This document shows positions 50,692-59,679 of a stretch of DNA of 64,000 nucleotides, piece by piece. Made by a program: the position numbers and the translations under genes. The stretch comes from an uncultured Clostridia bacterium. GTDB taxonomy: Bacteria; Bacillota; Clostridia; TANB77; CAG-465. The stretch covers positions 1 through 64,000 of the forward strand of contig CAKOYF010000002.1 in the NCBI GenBank assembly GCA_934130595.1, given 5' to 3'. A model generated the notes under the pieces. It had not been told where the DNA came from, made no database searches, and saw nothing but the letters and a program-made list of their open reading frames with translations. Position 1 is the stretch's first letter. Each line of letters starts with the position of its first letter.

Positions 50692-52249
50692 TTTTATTTT
50701 TCATTTCCTCCTTTGATTTATCTAATAAAGAATAATACTGAGATTTTGCTTCTTCTAAATTCTCTAAATTTTTAGATTCTAAATTTTTATAATTGTCTCT
50801 TAAATCAATCATTTCTTGAAGTTGTTCAGAAGTTATAATAGAATCAGAAGAATTTATATGCTCTTCAGTTTCTTTATCGTATCCAGCTTTTGGCATATAT
50901 ACTGCTTTGCTACGTCCTTTTATTTTTTGGGATTTAGCTCTACTTTTTACAGCTAGGTGTTGGATTTTATCTTGCTTTATTTTTTCTATATTTGAAAATT
51001 CTTTTGTTTTTAAAGATCTTGTATAATCTAAATATTCGTTTAATGCTTTTTGATTTTGTTCAGAAATATCATTAACATATTGAAGTTTCATATATTTAAT
51101 TCTAGAATTTTTAGGATTAGATCCATCAAATCTTTCTTTTATTTCATAATCAAATTCTGCGCTTTCTACTAAATCTTTTTCATAATTTTTAGCATGCTTT
51201 TTGGCTATTCGAATCATTTGCATCATTGAACCTTTTCCAACCATTTTGCAAGATAAAATATATTCTTTTTCATCACAATAATGATTAAGAGTTTCTGTAT
51301 ATATTTCACCATATAAATTTTGCAAATCAGTAAGTTTGTCTTTTTTTACAGTACTATTTAAAAATGGATTTGCTTTTATTGTAAATGCTGATTTTAAATA
51401 ATCTTTTACAGTTTGATATGGCAACTTTCTTGAGCCATCTTTGTTAAAAGCTTTTTGAAGCACTTTATATCTTTTTATAATTTTAGGATTTTCTTTAATA
51501 GCTGCAGCTAGCACCTGATTATTATATTCTTGTCTATCTACTAAATTTCCGTTTACATCTGTTAGCATATTAGATTCTCTAAAAGTATCTTCAAGAATAC
51601 TTTTTATTCTATCTTTATCATAGAAATCTCTAACTTCTTTTTTATTATTAAGCATAGCAAGTACGTCAGAAGTTTTCACAAATCCTGCTATTCTAGCATC
51701 TCTTTCATGTAGCATGTTTTTATAGTTATCTTCTTTTTTATAATAGTCTTGCTTTAGAAAATCTTTACAAGCAAATTCAATACCATATTTGTATGCATAT
51801 TCAGGAGCTATATCTTTTAACTTAGAAGCCTTTCTTGCTATTTCTCTTTGTTTAATATGCTCTGATTCGTGAAAGATAGTTTGTGAAAAAGTAGTAAGAA
51901 TCACAGCTTTATCTTCAGGTGTTTCGGCTTTTTTTAAGTCATTAATAGTTCGCGCATAATTTATTCCAACATAAGATAAAAAACTGCCACGTGAAGCAGT
52001 TAATCCGTTTGGTGCATCTTTAGTATTTTTTATTTTATCAAATAAGACAATTTTATGAATGTTTGATTGATTTAAATCATATTTAACACACTTCTTTACA
52101 AATTTTTTTAATATTTTTCCATATGCATTAAAAGATAGTCTTTTATTATTACATATTTTAGGAAAAGTATCTAGAAATAATTCGGATTTTTTCTCTAAAT
52201 ACTTTTGTTCTCTTTTAGAAAGTTTTTCTTTTTTAGGATTGTTACTCAT
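50675..52249 (-). CDS. Putative zinc metalloprotease-like protein
   Basis: A 524-residue lysine-rich protein without a named family. It has the zinc-type motif HESEH at residues 127-131 (TIFHESEHIKQ), with a possible third ligand in LHERDARIAGF (Glu182 or Asp184) about 50 residues on. This spacing is like that of gluzincin-type peptidases. No signal peptide is seen, so it is cytoplasmic. The C-terminal third is coiled coil, as in the partner protein. The operon lies between mutS and mutL and looks inserted. Protease activity is inferred only from the motif. Confidence 0.7.
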   Translation of the reverse strand: MSNNPKKEKLSKREQKYLEKKSELFLDTFPKICNNKRLSFNAYGKILKKFVKKCVKYDLNQSNIHKIVLFDKIKNTKDAPNGLTASRGSFLSYVGINYARTINDLKKAETPEDKAVILTTFSQTIFHESEHIKQREIARKASKLKDIAPEYAYKYGIEFACKDFLKQDYYKKEDNYKNMLHERDARIAGFVKTSDVLAMLNNKKEVRDFYDKDRIKSILEDTFRESNMLTDVNGNLVDRQEYNNQVLAAAIKENPKIIKRYKVLQKAFNKDGSRKLPYQTVKDYLKSAFTIKANPFLNSTVKKDKLTDLQNLYGEIYTETLNHYCDEKEYILSCKMVGKGSMMQMIRIAKKHAKNYEKDLVESAEFDYEIKERFDGSNPKNSRIKYMKLQYVNDISEQNQKALNEYLDYTRSLKTKEFSNIEKIKQDKIQHLAVKSRAKSQKIKGRSKAVYMPKAGYDKETEEHINSSDSIITSEQLQEMIDLRDNYKNLESKNLENLEEAKSQYYSLLDKSKEEMKNKNDKSK

Positions 52250-52532
52250 TTTTATCTGCTCCTTCTTTATATTCTTCTGGAATATAATCTAGTACATTTG
52301 TTGAGTTAATATTTTCTTGGATAGATTCTATTTCAGATAATACTTTTGCATTTTGTTTATCTTTAAAATGCTTAGCAATTTTATTTATAAATCCTTTTCC
52401 TTCTAATTTGTTCATTTCTTTTTCGCTTAAGCAAGAATTTATCATCTGATCATCTTCTTCAGAATATTTTTCATATTCTCTTGCTTCTACGCTTTTTGCA
52501 TATTCTTCTAATTCTTTATCTGTTAATTTCAT
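52242..52532 (-). CDS. Small acidic helical protein
   Basis: A 96-residue protein beginning MKLTDKELEEYAKSVEAREY. GGAGG lies just before this ATG; the reading frame extends upstream to 52586, but that part lacks a ribosome site and is rejected. It is highly charged with a helical KFKDKQNAKVLSEIESIQEN-like middle. It overlaps the metalloprotease-like gene by eight bases and is first in the operon. No family recognised. Confidence 0.65.
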   Translation of the reverse strand: MKLTDKELEEYAKSVEAREYEKYSEEDDQMINSCLSEKEMNKLEGKGFINKIAKHFKDKQNAKVLSEIESIQENINSTNVLDYIPEEYKEGADKNE

Positions 52533-52606
52533 AAGAATACCTCCACTCCATAATTTTATTATACATAAAATTATTATATTATACAATAGTATAGAGGCTT
52601 TTTGGC

Positions 52607-52635
52607 TTGTAAATTGACAAAAAACATAGTATAAT
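52607..52635 (+). promoter_or_regulatory. mutL promoter
   Basis: TTGTAA (52607-52612), 17-nt spacer, TATAAT (52630-52635). A TTGACA at 52614-52619 is an alternative -35 used with TATGTA further on. Divergent from the minus-strand operon. Confidence 0.55.
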
Positions 52636-52661
52636 TATGTAGAATTAAAGGAGAAAAATTA

Positions 52662-54590
52662 ATGGGAGATATTGTATTATTAGATGAACAAACAATAAAT
52701 AAAATAGCAGCAGGAGAAGTTGTAGATAGACCTTCTTCAATAGTTAAAGAATTGGTAGAAAACTCAATAGATGCCAAGGCAACAGCAGTTACTGTTGAAA
52801 TTAGAAAAGGTGGAATAAGCTATATAAAGATCACAGATAATGGTTTAGGATTTAAAAGCGATGATATAGAACTAGCTTTTGAAAGACATGCTACAAGTAA
52901 AATTAGAAAAGAAGAAGACTTGCAAAAAATAACTTCTATGGGATTTAGAGGTGAGGCTTTAGCATCAGTTGCAGCAATTGCAAAGATTTCGCTTACAACT
53001 AAAAATGTAAATGAAGATATAGGTACAAAAGTAAGAGTAGAAGCTGGAAATATTATTTCTAGAGAAGAAGTACCTTGTGTAACTGGTACAACAATTGAGA
53101 TTTTTGATGTTTTTTATAACGTACCTGCAAGATTTAAGTTCTTGAAAAAAGATTATACAGAAGCAGGATATATTGAAGACGTTATGACTAGAATAGCACT
53201 TGCTTATCCACAAGTAAGCTTTAGATATATAAATAATGGTAAAACTATATTACAAACTTCTGGAACTGGAGATTTACATGATGCTATTTATGATGTCTTT
53301 GGAAAAGAAATATATGATGCTGTATTACCTATAGATTATGAAACAGGAGACATGAAAGTATTTGGAATGATAGGAAAGCCTTCTGTATCACGTTCTACAA
53401 GAATGCATCAATTTACTTTTTTAAATAACAGATATATAAAAGATAAAACAGTATCATCTGCTATAGATAGAGCATGTGAAGAAAAATATGCAATAAGTAA
53501 ACACGCTTTTATAGTTTGCAATATATACATGAATCCTGCGCAAGTAGATGTTAATGTTCATCCAGCTAAGTTAGAAGTAAAATTTGCTGATGAAGCAAAA
53601 ATATTTGATGTAGTTTATCATGCAGTTAGAAGTGCAATAGAAAATGATAATAAGAGTACAAACCCATTTACAATAGCAAGAGAAGAAATATCAGCTATTG
53701 AAAAAAGAGAAAATGAAGTACCAGAAAATGATTCTTCAAAAATAGAACAGATATCTAAAGATTTGATGAACAATGGAGTTATACCAAATAAAGAAGAAAA
53801 GAAATATAATTTTGATGTTGCTACTAAAAAATTATATCAACCTCAAAAAGTAGAGCCAGTTGGAATAAACAGCTTAATTGAGTCATTAAATGAAAAATTT
53901 GGAGATATAAATACAGATACACAAGATAAGAAAGATCAAGAAGAAAAAGAAGAAAAATTCGAACAAGCGAAATTTGATGTAGAATCTTATGAAGAAACTC
54001 AAATAGAAAAAGTTGAAAATGTGTATAAGTATATTGGAAATTTATTTGATACGTATATAATAATTCAAATGAAAGATAAAATGTATTTTGTTGATCAACA
54101 TGCTGCCCATGAAAGATACTTATTTGAACAAATTAAAAAAGCATATTATGCTAAAGATAGAGAAACACAAATGCTACTTGTTCCTATTTTAGTTGGATTA
54201 TCTACAAAAGAAATGAATATAGTTAAAGAAAATATTGAAATGTTTGAAAATTCAGGATTTATTCTAGAAGAATTTGGTGAAAATTCATATAAAATATCTG
54301 GAGTACCAAATGTTGGATATAACATAGATCATAAATCTATGTTTAAGGATATGATTACTGAACTTTCAACAAATGAAAAAACAGAAAGACAAGAAAAAGA
54401 ACATAGATTTTTAGCTACTTTAGCTTGTAGAGCAGCTGTAATGGCAGGAGATAAACTAGATGTTGAAGAACAAAAAAGACTAGTGGATAACATGATAGGA
54501 TTAGACAATCCATTTACTTGTCCACATGGTAGACCTACTGCTGTTCCTATGACAAGATATGAAATAGAAAGAAAGTTTATGAGAAAATAA
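52662..54590 (+). CDS. mutL: DNA mismatch repair protein MutL
   Basis: A 642-residue MutL with an N-terminal GHKL ATPase (KIAAGEVVDRPSSIVKELVE; DNGLGF; TSMGFRGEALASV) and a C-terminal endonuclease domain: DQHAAHERYLFE (DQHA-x2-E-x4-E), ACRAAVMAGD, and CPHGRPT. It therefore nicks DNA itself, as in bacteria without MutH. Linker is acidic and repetitive. AAAGGAG precedes the ATG. miaA follows 13 nt later in the same operon. Confidence 0.98.
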   Translation: MGDIVLLDEQTINKIAAGEVVDRPSSIVKELVENSIDAKATAVTVEIRKGGISYIKITDNGLGFKSDDIELAFERHATSKIRKEEDLQKITSMGFRGEALASVAAIAKISLTTKNVNEDIGTKVRVEAGNIISREEVPCVTGTTIEIFDVFYNVPARFKFLKKDYTEAGYIEDVMTRIALAYPQVSFRYINNGKTILQTSGTGDLHDAIYDVFGKEIYDAVLPIDYETGDMKVFGMIGKPSVSRSTRMHQFTFLNNRYIKDKTVSSAIDRACEEKYAISKHAFIVCNIYMNPAQVDVNVHPAKLEVKFADEAKIFDVVYHAVRSAIENDNKSTNPFTIAREEISAIEKRENEVPENDSSKIEQISKDLMNNGVIPNKEEKKYNFDVATKKLYQPQKVEPVGINSLIESLNEKFGDINTDTQDKKDQEEKEEKFEQAKFDVESYEETQIEKVENVYKYIGNLFDTYIIIQMKDKMYFVDQHAAHERYLFEQIKKAYYAKDRETQMLLVPILVGLSTKEMNIVKENIEMFENSGFILEEFGENSYKISGVPNVGYNIDHKSMFKDMITELSTNEKTERQEKEHRFLATLACRAAVMAGDKLDVEEQKRLVDNMIGLDNPFTCPHGRPTAVPMTRYEIERKFMRK

Positions 54591-54603
54591 AGGAGAAAGA
54601 AAG

Positions 54604-55533
54604 TTGGAAAATATTATATGTATAGTTGGGCCAACAGCTTCAGGAAAAACTGGGCTAGCAATAGAACTAGCTAAAGCTATTGATGCTGAGGTTATATCTG
54701 CAGATTCAATGCAAATATATAAAGGATTAGATGTAGGTACAGCTAAAGTAACTGAAGAAGAGGCACAAGGAATACCTCATCATTTGATTGATATCTGTAA
54801 TGTAGATGAAAAGTTTAGCGTTGCAGATTTTAAGAAGATGTGCTATGATAAAATTGAAGAAATAATTAGTCGTGGTAAAAAAGTAATAATAGCTGGGGGT
54901 ACAGGTTTATATGTAAATGCCGTAGTATATAATATGAATTTTGAAGATGAAGAAACAGACTTTGCTTTAAGAGAAGAACTTCAAAAAATATATGAAGAAA
55001 AAGGCAATGATTACTTATATGATATGCTAAAAAAGATAGATCCTGAATCAGCTAGTAAGATTCATAAGAACAATGTAAAAAGAGTTATAAGAGCTATTGA
55101 GATGGCAAAGAATGTAAAACTTAAATCTGTTCATATGAAAGAGGAAGCAGAAAGAATAAAAAAAGAAGAGAGTAAATATAGATTTTTTGTATTTTGTATT
55201 GAGCAAGATAGAGAATACCTATATAATAGAATAAATCTTAGAGTAGATTTAATGGTAAAAGATGGAGTATTAGAAGAAGCTAAAAAGGTGTATGATATGA
55301 AACTTCCAAAAGATAATACTTGTATGCAAGCAATAGGATATAAAGAATTTTTCCCATATTTTGAAGGAAAAATAACTTTAGAAGAAGCTATTGACAATCT
55401 AAAAAAAGAAACAAGACATTATGCTAAAAGACAGATGACTTGGTTTAACAATAAATTAGAGTGTATTAAATTAGATGGAAGTAAGCCAAAAGATGAATTA
55501 GTAAAGGAAATTCTAGGATATTTAAATAGTTAA
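54604..55533 (+). CDS. miaA: tRNA dimethylallyltransferase MiaA
   Basis: A 309-residue enzyme that adds a dimethylallyl group to A37 of tRNAs reading UNN codons. It has the P-loop VGPTASGKTGLAIELA, DSMQIYKGLDVGTAK, GGTGLYVNAV, and QAIGYKEFF. The start is TTG at 54604 with AAGGAGAAAG just upstream. The mutL-miaA order is common in Firmicutes. Confidence 0.97.
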   Translation: MENIICIVGPTASGKTGLAIELAKAIDAEVISADSMQIYKGLDVGTAKVTEEEAQGIPHHLIDICNVDEKFSVADFKKMCYDKIEEIISRGKKVIIAGGTGLYVNAVVYNMNFEDEETDFALREELQKIYEEKGNDYLYDMLKKIDPESASKIHKNNVKRVIRAIEMAKNVKLKSVHMKEEAERIKKEESKYRFFVFCIEQDREYLYNRINLRVDLMVKDGVLEEAKKVYDMKLPKDNTCMQAIGYKEFFPYFEGKITLEEAIDNLKKETRHYAKRQMTWFNNKLECIKLDGSKPKDELVKEILGYLNS

Positions 55534-55547
55534 TTAGGAGAGAGAGT

Positions 55548-56762
55548 ATGGCTAAAATAATTGACTTTTTTAAGGAAAATATCAAAGTAATTATTGTTGT
55601 GGCAATTTTACTGACTTTTTTGATATTTTATTTATCTAAAGAAGAACTTGGAAAGAAAACAATATATACTGTTGTAAATGGTAGTATAGAAAGTTCAATA
55701 GAAACTAATTTGTACTTAATAAAAAATGAAACAGTAATAGATTATGATAAAACACAGGCAATAACTTCTATAATTGATCAAGGAAAAAGAACATCTAAAA
55801 ATGAAGCTATTGCAACATATAAAAATGATAGCTATGATGAATATCAAAATCAAATCAATGATATAGATAAACAAATACAAACATTAGTTAAAGACTTACC
55901 AGTTACTTATTCTGCAGACATATCTAATATTGAAGATAAAATTTTTAAATATTCTAATGAAGTTCAAAAGACAACTTCATATTTAAAAATTCAAGAATAT
56001 AAAACAAAGCTAGATGAGTTAGCGTATAAAAAAATAACTATATTAGCTAATTCTTCACCAGATAGTTCAGCAATAAGAGACTTGGTTTCAAAAAGAGAAA
56101 ATTTAGTTAAATTAAGTAAAAGTTCGAATAATATAATATCTTCTAGTATGGCAGGAATTGTTACATATAAGGTAGATGGATTAGAAAATAAATTTTCATA
56201 CAAAAATGTGCAAAAATTTTCTACGCAGGATTTTGAAGAACTAATTTCAGCTTATGACGAAAGTAAAAATAGTGAATTTGGAATAAAAGTAGTAGATAAT
56301 TTTGGAGCATACTTTTTAGTTAAAACAAATTGTGGAGATTTTGATCAGTATATAAAAGAAGGAAAAAAATACAAAATAAGAATATCTGACTTAGAAAACC
56401 TTTCAATGTATGCAACATTAGTAAGTAATTCTACAGATAATGGATATAACTATTCTTTATTCAAAATAGATAATGAAATAGACAATTTAATAGATTATAG
56501 AAAATTATCATGTGAAGTTGTATGGAATACTATTGAAGGTATGGCTGTTCCACTAAATTCAATATATACAGATGAGATAGAAGGATATGAGTATGTTTTA
56601 ATGGTGTTTGGTACGGACTATGTTAAAGTACCAGTAAATATTATTGCTAAAAGTGATAGTATAGCAATTGTTGAAAATGCAAGTAATGAAGTATATGAAA
56701 AATATAATTTAGATACAACCTTTAAACTAGAATTATATGATGAATTAGTAATAGAAAAATAA
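55548..56762 (+). CDS. HlyD-like membrane-anchored protein
   Basis: A 404-residue protein with one N-terminal membrane helix (about residues 13-30), a paired coiled-coil region (residues 100-190) and a C-terminal beta domain with the barrel-sandwich pattern (GMAVPLNSIYTDE). This is the layout of membrane fusion (HlyD) proteins; similar clostridial genes lie near division genes and lack an exporter partner. AGGAGAGAG precedes the ATG. It is likely the last gene of the mutL-miaA operon. Role unknown. Confidence 0.8.
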   Translation: MAKIIDFFKENIKVIIVVAILLTFLIFYLSKEELGKKTIYTVVNGSIESSIETNLYLIKNETVIDYDKTQAITSIIDQGKRTSKNEAIATYKNDSYDEYQNQINDIDKQIQTLVKDLPVTYSADISNIEDKIFKYSNEVQKTTSYLKIQEYKTKLDELAYKKITILANSSPDSSAIRDLVSKRENLVKLSKSSNNIISSSMAGIVTYKVDGLENKFSYKNVQKFSTQDFEELISAYDESKNSEFGIKVVDNFGAYFLVKTNCGDFDQYIKEGKKYKIRISDLENLSMYATLVSNSTDNGYNYSLFKIDNEIDNLIDYRKLSCEVVWNTIEGMAVPLNSIYTDEIEGYEYVLMVFGTDYVKVPVNIIAKSDSIAIVENASNEVYEKYNLDTTFKLELYDELVIEK

Positions 56763-56797
56763 AGGGCAATTGAAAAAAATCAATTGCTCTTTTTTGT
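56763..56797. terminator. Convergent terminator
   Basis: GGGCAATTGA/TCAATTGCTC with an A-rich loop and T6 run. It lies at the 3' end of the minus-strand gene that ends at 56780. Confidence 0.8.
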
Positions 56798-57358
56798 GTA
56801 CTTTTTATTACTAATAGGGTCTGTATAAATTTTTATGTTTTGATGCTTTTCAACATTAAGAACTTTCTTTTGATCTCCAAGAATTAATAAAGTTTGGTAC
56901 AATTCATATTTAGAGAACATATCGGTTTCTAAAATTTCATTTATACATTTTTCATAATAAAACTCTCTTGAGTTTTGAACTAGTAAAGGCTTATCTAAAA
57001 TTTTATTATAATGAAATAAATTGCCAGGCATTATAGAAGAGCATATTATAGCTTCGGGACATTCGTAATCTCCAACAGTATAGTTTTCTATATCTGTTAC
57101 AAAGTCGTCAATTAATTCTGTGTTTTCACATATTTTATTAAAAACTATGGCAGTTAATCCATTAGTTAGTACTCTAATACATTCAAAATCTTCACTTTTA
57201 TATAGTGGTGAATCTTTTGGTGATAAGAAAGCTCGTATTCCTCGTTTTGAAGAATCCTTCAAAGAAAGAACACTGTTTTCTTGATCGGACAATTTAATTC
57301 CATATTTAAGGCAATCACTAGCTATATTTTTGTCTACATATATATATAGGTCTTGCAC
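56780..57358 (-). CDS. Orphan protein with a Spo0A box at its promoter
   Basis: A 192-residue soluble alpha/beta protein, unrecognised. The GTG at 57358 is eight bases from AGGAG; a GTG at 57367 overlaps that site and is less likely. The sequence starts VQDLYIYVDKNIASDCLKYG and has a well-conserved-looking YECPEAIICSSIMPGNLFHY middle. Its promoter carries TTTGTCGAA, so it may be controlled by Spo0A-P. Function not assigned. Confidence 0.65.
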   Translation of the reverse strand: MQDLYIYVDKNIASDCLKYGIKLSDQENSVLSLKDSSKRGIRAFLSPKDSPLYKSEDFECIRVLTNGLTAIVFNKICENTELIDDFVTDIENYTVGDYECPEAIICSSIMPGNLFHYNKILDKPLLVQNSREFYYEKCINEILETDMFSKYELYQTLLILGDQKKVLNVEKHQNIKIYTDPISNKKYTKKSN

Positions 57359-57381
57359 AATAATCACTCCTAAGTGAGTAT

Positions 57382-57423
57382 ATTATAACATAATATAGCT
57401 TAAAAGTTAATACATTTGTCGAA
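57382..57423 (-). promoter_or_regulatory. Spo0A box and promoter of the 192-aa orphan gene
   Basis: On the minus strand TTAACT (57405-57410), 17-nt spacer, TATAAT (57382-57387). TTTGTCGAA on the plus strand (57415-57423), i.e. TTCGACAAA in gene orientation, lies four bases upstream of the -35, where Spo0A-P typically activates. Confidence 0.6.
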
Positions 57424-57432
57424 TGTAAGAAA

Positions 57433-57462
57433 AAAAGCTATTGATATAATAGCTTTTTACAT
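57433..57462 (-). terminator. Terminator after dut
   Basis: AAAAAGCTATTGATATAATAG-type palindrome: AAAAAGCTATT and AATAGCTTTTT around GATAT, downstream of the dut stop at 57465. Confidence 0.75.
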
Positions 57463-57464
57463 AA

Positions 57465-57926
57465 TTATTTATTATCTGTTGAACCAAATCCACCTTGTCT
57501 AGTTCCTGTTGCAGCATCATCATCAACAATTAGATATTTTTGGAAAATAGCTTGAGCTACTGCATCTCCTTTTTTTATATGTACATCTTCATCTTTTAAA
57601 TTAATACATTGAACAAAAATGTGACCATCATTGTCTGCATTGCCATAATAATCTGCATCAATTACTCCAACATTATGTGGAAAACTAATTCCTTGTTTTT
57701 TTGGACCAGAACTACGTGGAACAATTAATAATACTTCATCTGGTTGCATATAAGCTTTTAAACCTGTAGGAATTAATGTAGGTTTTATACCAAGTTTGAA
57801 ACTTGGTAATACGATATCTTCAGCAGCTTCTAAGTCATAAGCAGCAGAACGTACAGTTTTTCTTACTGGAATATTAATGTTTTTATCTTCAAATCCTTTT
57901 GCAATTTCAAATCCTCTCTGTCTCAT
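57465..57926 (-). CDS. dut: dUTP diphosphatase
   Basis: A 153-residue trimeric dUTPase that hydrolyses dUTP to dUMP, keeping uracil out of DNA. Motifs are AAYDLEAAED (1), VPRSSGPKKQG (2), GVIDADYYGN (3), GDAVAQAIF (4) and the C-terminal arm RQGGFGSTD (5), all intact. AGGAGG precedes the ATG at 57926. Single gene. Confidence 0.95.
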   Translation of the reverse strand: MRQRGFEIAKGFEDKNINIPVRKTVRSAAYDLEAAEDIVLPSFKLGIKPTLIPTGLKAYMQPDEVLLIVPRSSGPKKQGISFPHNVGVIDADYYGNADNDGHIFVQCINLKDEDVHIKKGDAVAQAIFQKYLIVDDDAATGTRQGGFGSTDNK

Positions 57927-58013
57927 TTTATACCTCCTAACAACATTTAGAATTATATCATAATAATAATATATTTAAAAGAAAAAGAAAAAAATTAGTC
58001 TCAAATATTGAGA

Positions 58014-58898
58014 CTAATTTATATGTTCAAGTCTAGCTATACGCTCAGATAGTGGAGGGTGAGTAGAGAAGATATCTGTTTTTTCTCTTTTTGCCTTCAC
58101 TGGCTCACTAATATACATGTGAGCTGTCGCATTACTAACATTTTGCATACTTGAATCATCATTTTGTAATTTTTTCAAAGCACTAATAAGACCATTTGGA
58201 TTTCTAGTAAATTCTACAGCAGTTGCATCTGCAAGATATTCTCTTTTTCTAGAAACAGCAAGCTGTATTAATTTTGTAAATAAAGGAGATAAAATAACAA
58301 ATATTAATCCAACGATTAATAATATTCCCTCTATTGGATTTTTATCTTCTGAATCACGTTTTCTTCTAAATCCATATCTTAAAGTAAAGTCTGAAACCAT
58401 TACAACAAAACCTGCAAATACAGATATAACTGTAGATAAAAGTATGTCATAATTTTTAATGTGAGATAGCTCGTGAGCTAAGACTCCTTCAAGTTCATAT
58501 TTGTCCATTCTCTCAAGCAAACCAGTTGTAACACAAATTACTGCATTTTGAGGATTTCTTCCTGTAGCAAAAGCATTAGGTGATGGATCATTAACTACAT
58601 ATAGTTTAGGTCTTGGTAGTCCAGATGCTATGCAAAGACCATCAAGTAAAGTAGATATTAATTGATCTTGTTCTTGAGTTGCAGGTCTTGCTCCATTCAT
58701 TGCTAAAACTAGTTTATCACAATTATAATATGAAATAATACTAGTTGCCGCTGAAAAAATAAACGCTATAACCAATGAATAAGGTCCAAGGTCCATTAAA
58801 TAGCAAACAAAATAAATGAACAATGTAACAATTAATAAAAATCCTAAAACTATAAAGTAAGATTGAATTTTGTTATCTCTAACAGATTTTAAAATCAT
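58014..58898 (-). CDS. htpX: Membrane zinc metalloprotease HtpX-like (M48)
   Basis: A 294-residue M48 peptidase with two N-terminal membrane helices, the zinc motif VLAHELSHIKNYD (HExxH), two further helices, and the third ligand in SRKREYLADATAVE. HtpX takes part in membrane protein quality control. It lies 12 nt downstream of lemA, the usual pair. TAAGGTG precedes the ATG. Confidence 0.95.
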   Translation of the reverse strand: MILKSVRDNKIQSYFIVLGFLLIVTLFIYFVCYLMDLGPYSLVIAFIFSAATSIISYYNCDKLVLAMNGARPATQEQDQLISTLLDGLCIASGLPRPKLYVVNDPSPNAFATGRNPQNAVICVTTGLLERMDKYELEGVLAHELSHIKNYDILLSTVISVFAGFVVMVSDFTLRYGFRRKRDSEDKNPIEGILLIVGLIFVILSPLFTKLIQLAVSRKREYLADATAVEFTRNPNGLISALKKLQNDDSSMQNVSNATAHMYISEPVKAKREKTDIFSTHPPLSERIARLEHIN

Positions 58899-58910
58899 AA
58901 TATCACCTTA

Positions 58911-59459
58911 TTAGAATTGAACTTTTACAGGTTCTTTTTGTGCTTCATCAATTTGGAAGAAAGGCTCTTCTTTATATCCAAACATTCCAGCTATTATATT
59001 AGCAGGAAATTTCATTATAGCAGTGTTGTACATTTGAACTGTATCATTATAAAATTGTCTTGAATAAGCAATTTTATCTTCTGTTCCTGTTAATTCAGTT
59101 TGTAAAGCCATAAAATTAGTGTTTGCTTTTAAATCTGGATAAGATTCAGATAAAGCAAAAATGCTTTTTAAAGTTTTAGATAATTCATTATTTGCTGCTG
59201 CTTTATCTTCAATAGTTGAAGCTGTTGCATAACTATTTCTAGCTGCAATAACTTTTTCAAGAGTTCCTTGCTCGTGAGCTGCATATCCTTTTACAGTTTC
59301 AACAAGATTTGGTATTAAGTCAAATCTTCTTTTTAATTGAGTATCGATTTGTGCCCAAGCATTTTTTACTCTCATTTTTAAACTAACTAAGTTGTTATAC
59401 ATACCAATTATAGATAATATAAGTAATAATAGAACAACTATTGTAATTATTAACCACAT
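58911..59459 (-). CDS. LemA family membrane protein
   Basis: A 182-residue LemA protein: N-terminal membrane helix (IITIVVLLLLILSIIG), then NAWAQIDTQLKRRFDLIPNL and a coiled domain ending in MFGYKEEPFFQ. GGGAGG precedes the ATG. LemA-HtpX pairs are common; LemA's function is not defined. The divergent neighbour is the G5/SLT gene. Confidence 0.95.
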   Translation of the reverse strand: MWLIITIVVLLLLILSIIGMYNNLVSLKMRVKNAWAQIDTQLKRRFDLIPNLVETVKGYAAHEQGTLEKVIAARNSYATASTIEDKAAANNELSKTLKSIFALSESYPDLKANTNFMALQTELTGTEDKIAYSRQFYNDTVQMYNTAIMKFPANIIAGMFGYKEEPFFQIDEAQKEPVKVQF

Positions 59460-59552
59460 AAAACATACCTCCCTTTATTGTGATAATAATATTCTATCAT
59501 TAAAACATTATATTTGCAATAAAATATCTTAATGACATTTATCATATATTGC

Positions 59553-59582
59553 TACAAATTCGAGTATAAGTCGATTTGTGTA
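59553..59582. promoter_or_regulatory. Inverted repeat, possible operator
   Basis: TACAAATTCGA (59553-59563) and TCGATTTGTGTA (59571-59582) are imperfect inverted repeats around a seven-base centre, in the shared upstream region of lemA and the lytic transglycosylase gene. Confidence 0.4.
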
Positions 59583-59618
59583 GTAATTAGTTATTTATCT
59601 AAATAAGTAATAATGAAT

Positions 59619-59647
59619 TTGACAAAGAATATATTATATAGTATAAT
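59619..59647 (+). promoter_or_regulatory. Consensus promoter of the G5/SLT gene
   Basis: TTGACA (59619-59624), 17-nt spacer, TATAAT (59642-59647). Confidence 0.88.
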
Positions 59648-59679
59648 AAACTTGTTAAATATTCTTAGGAGGAATTTTT

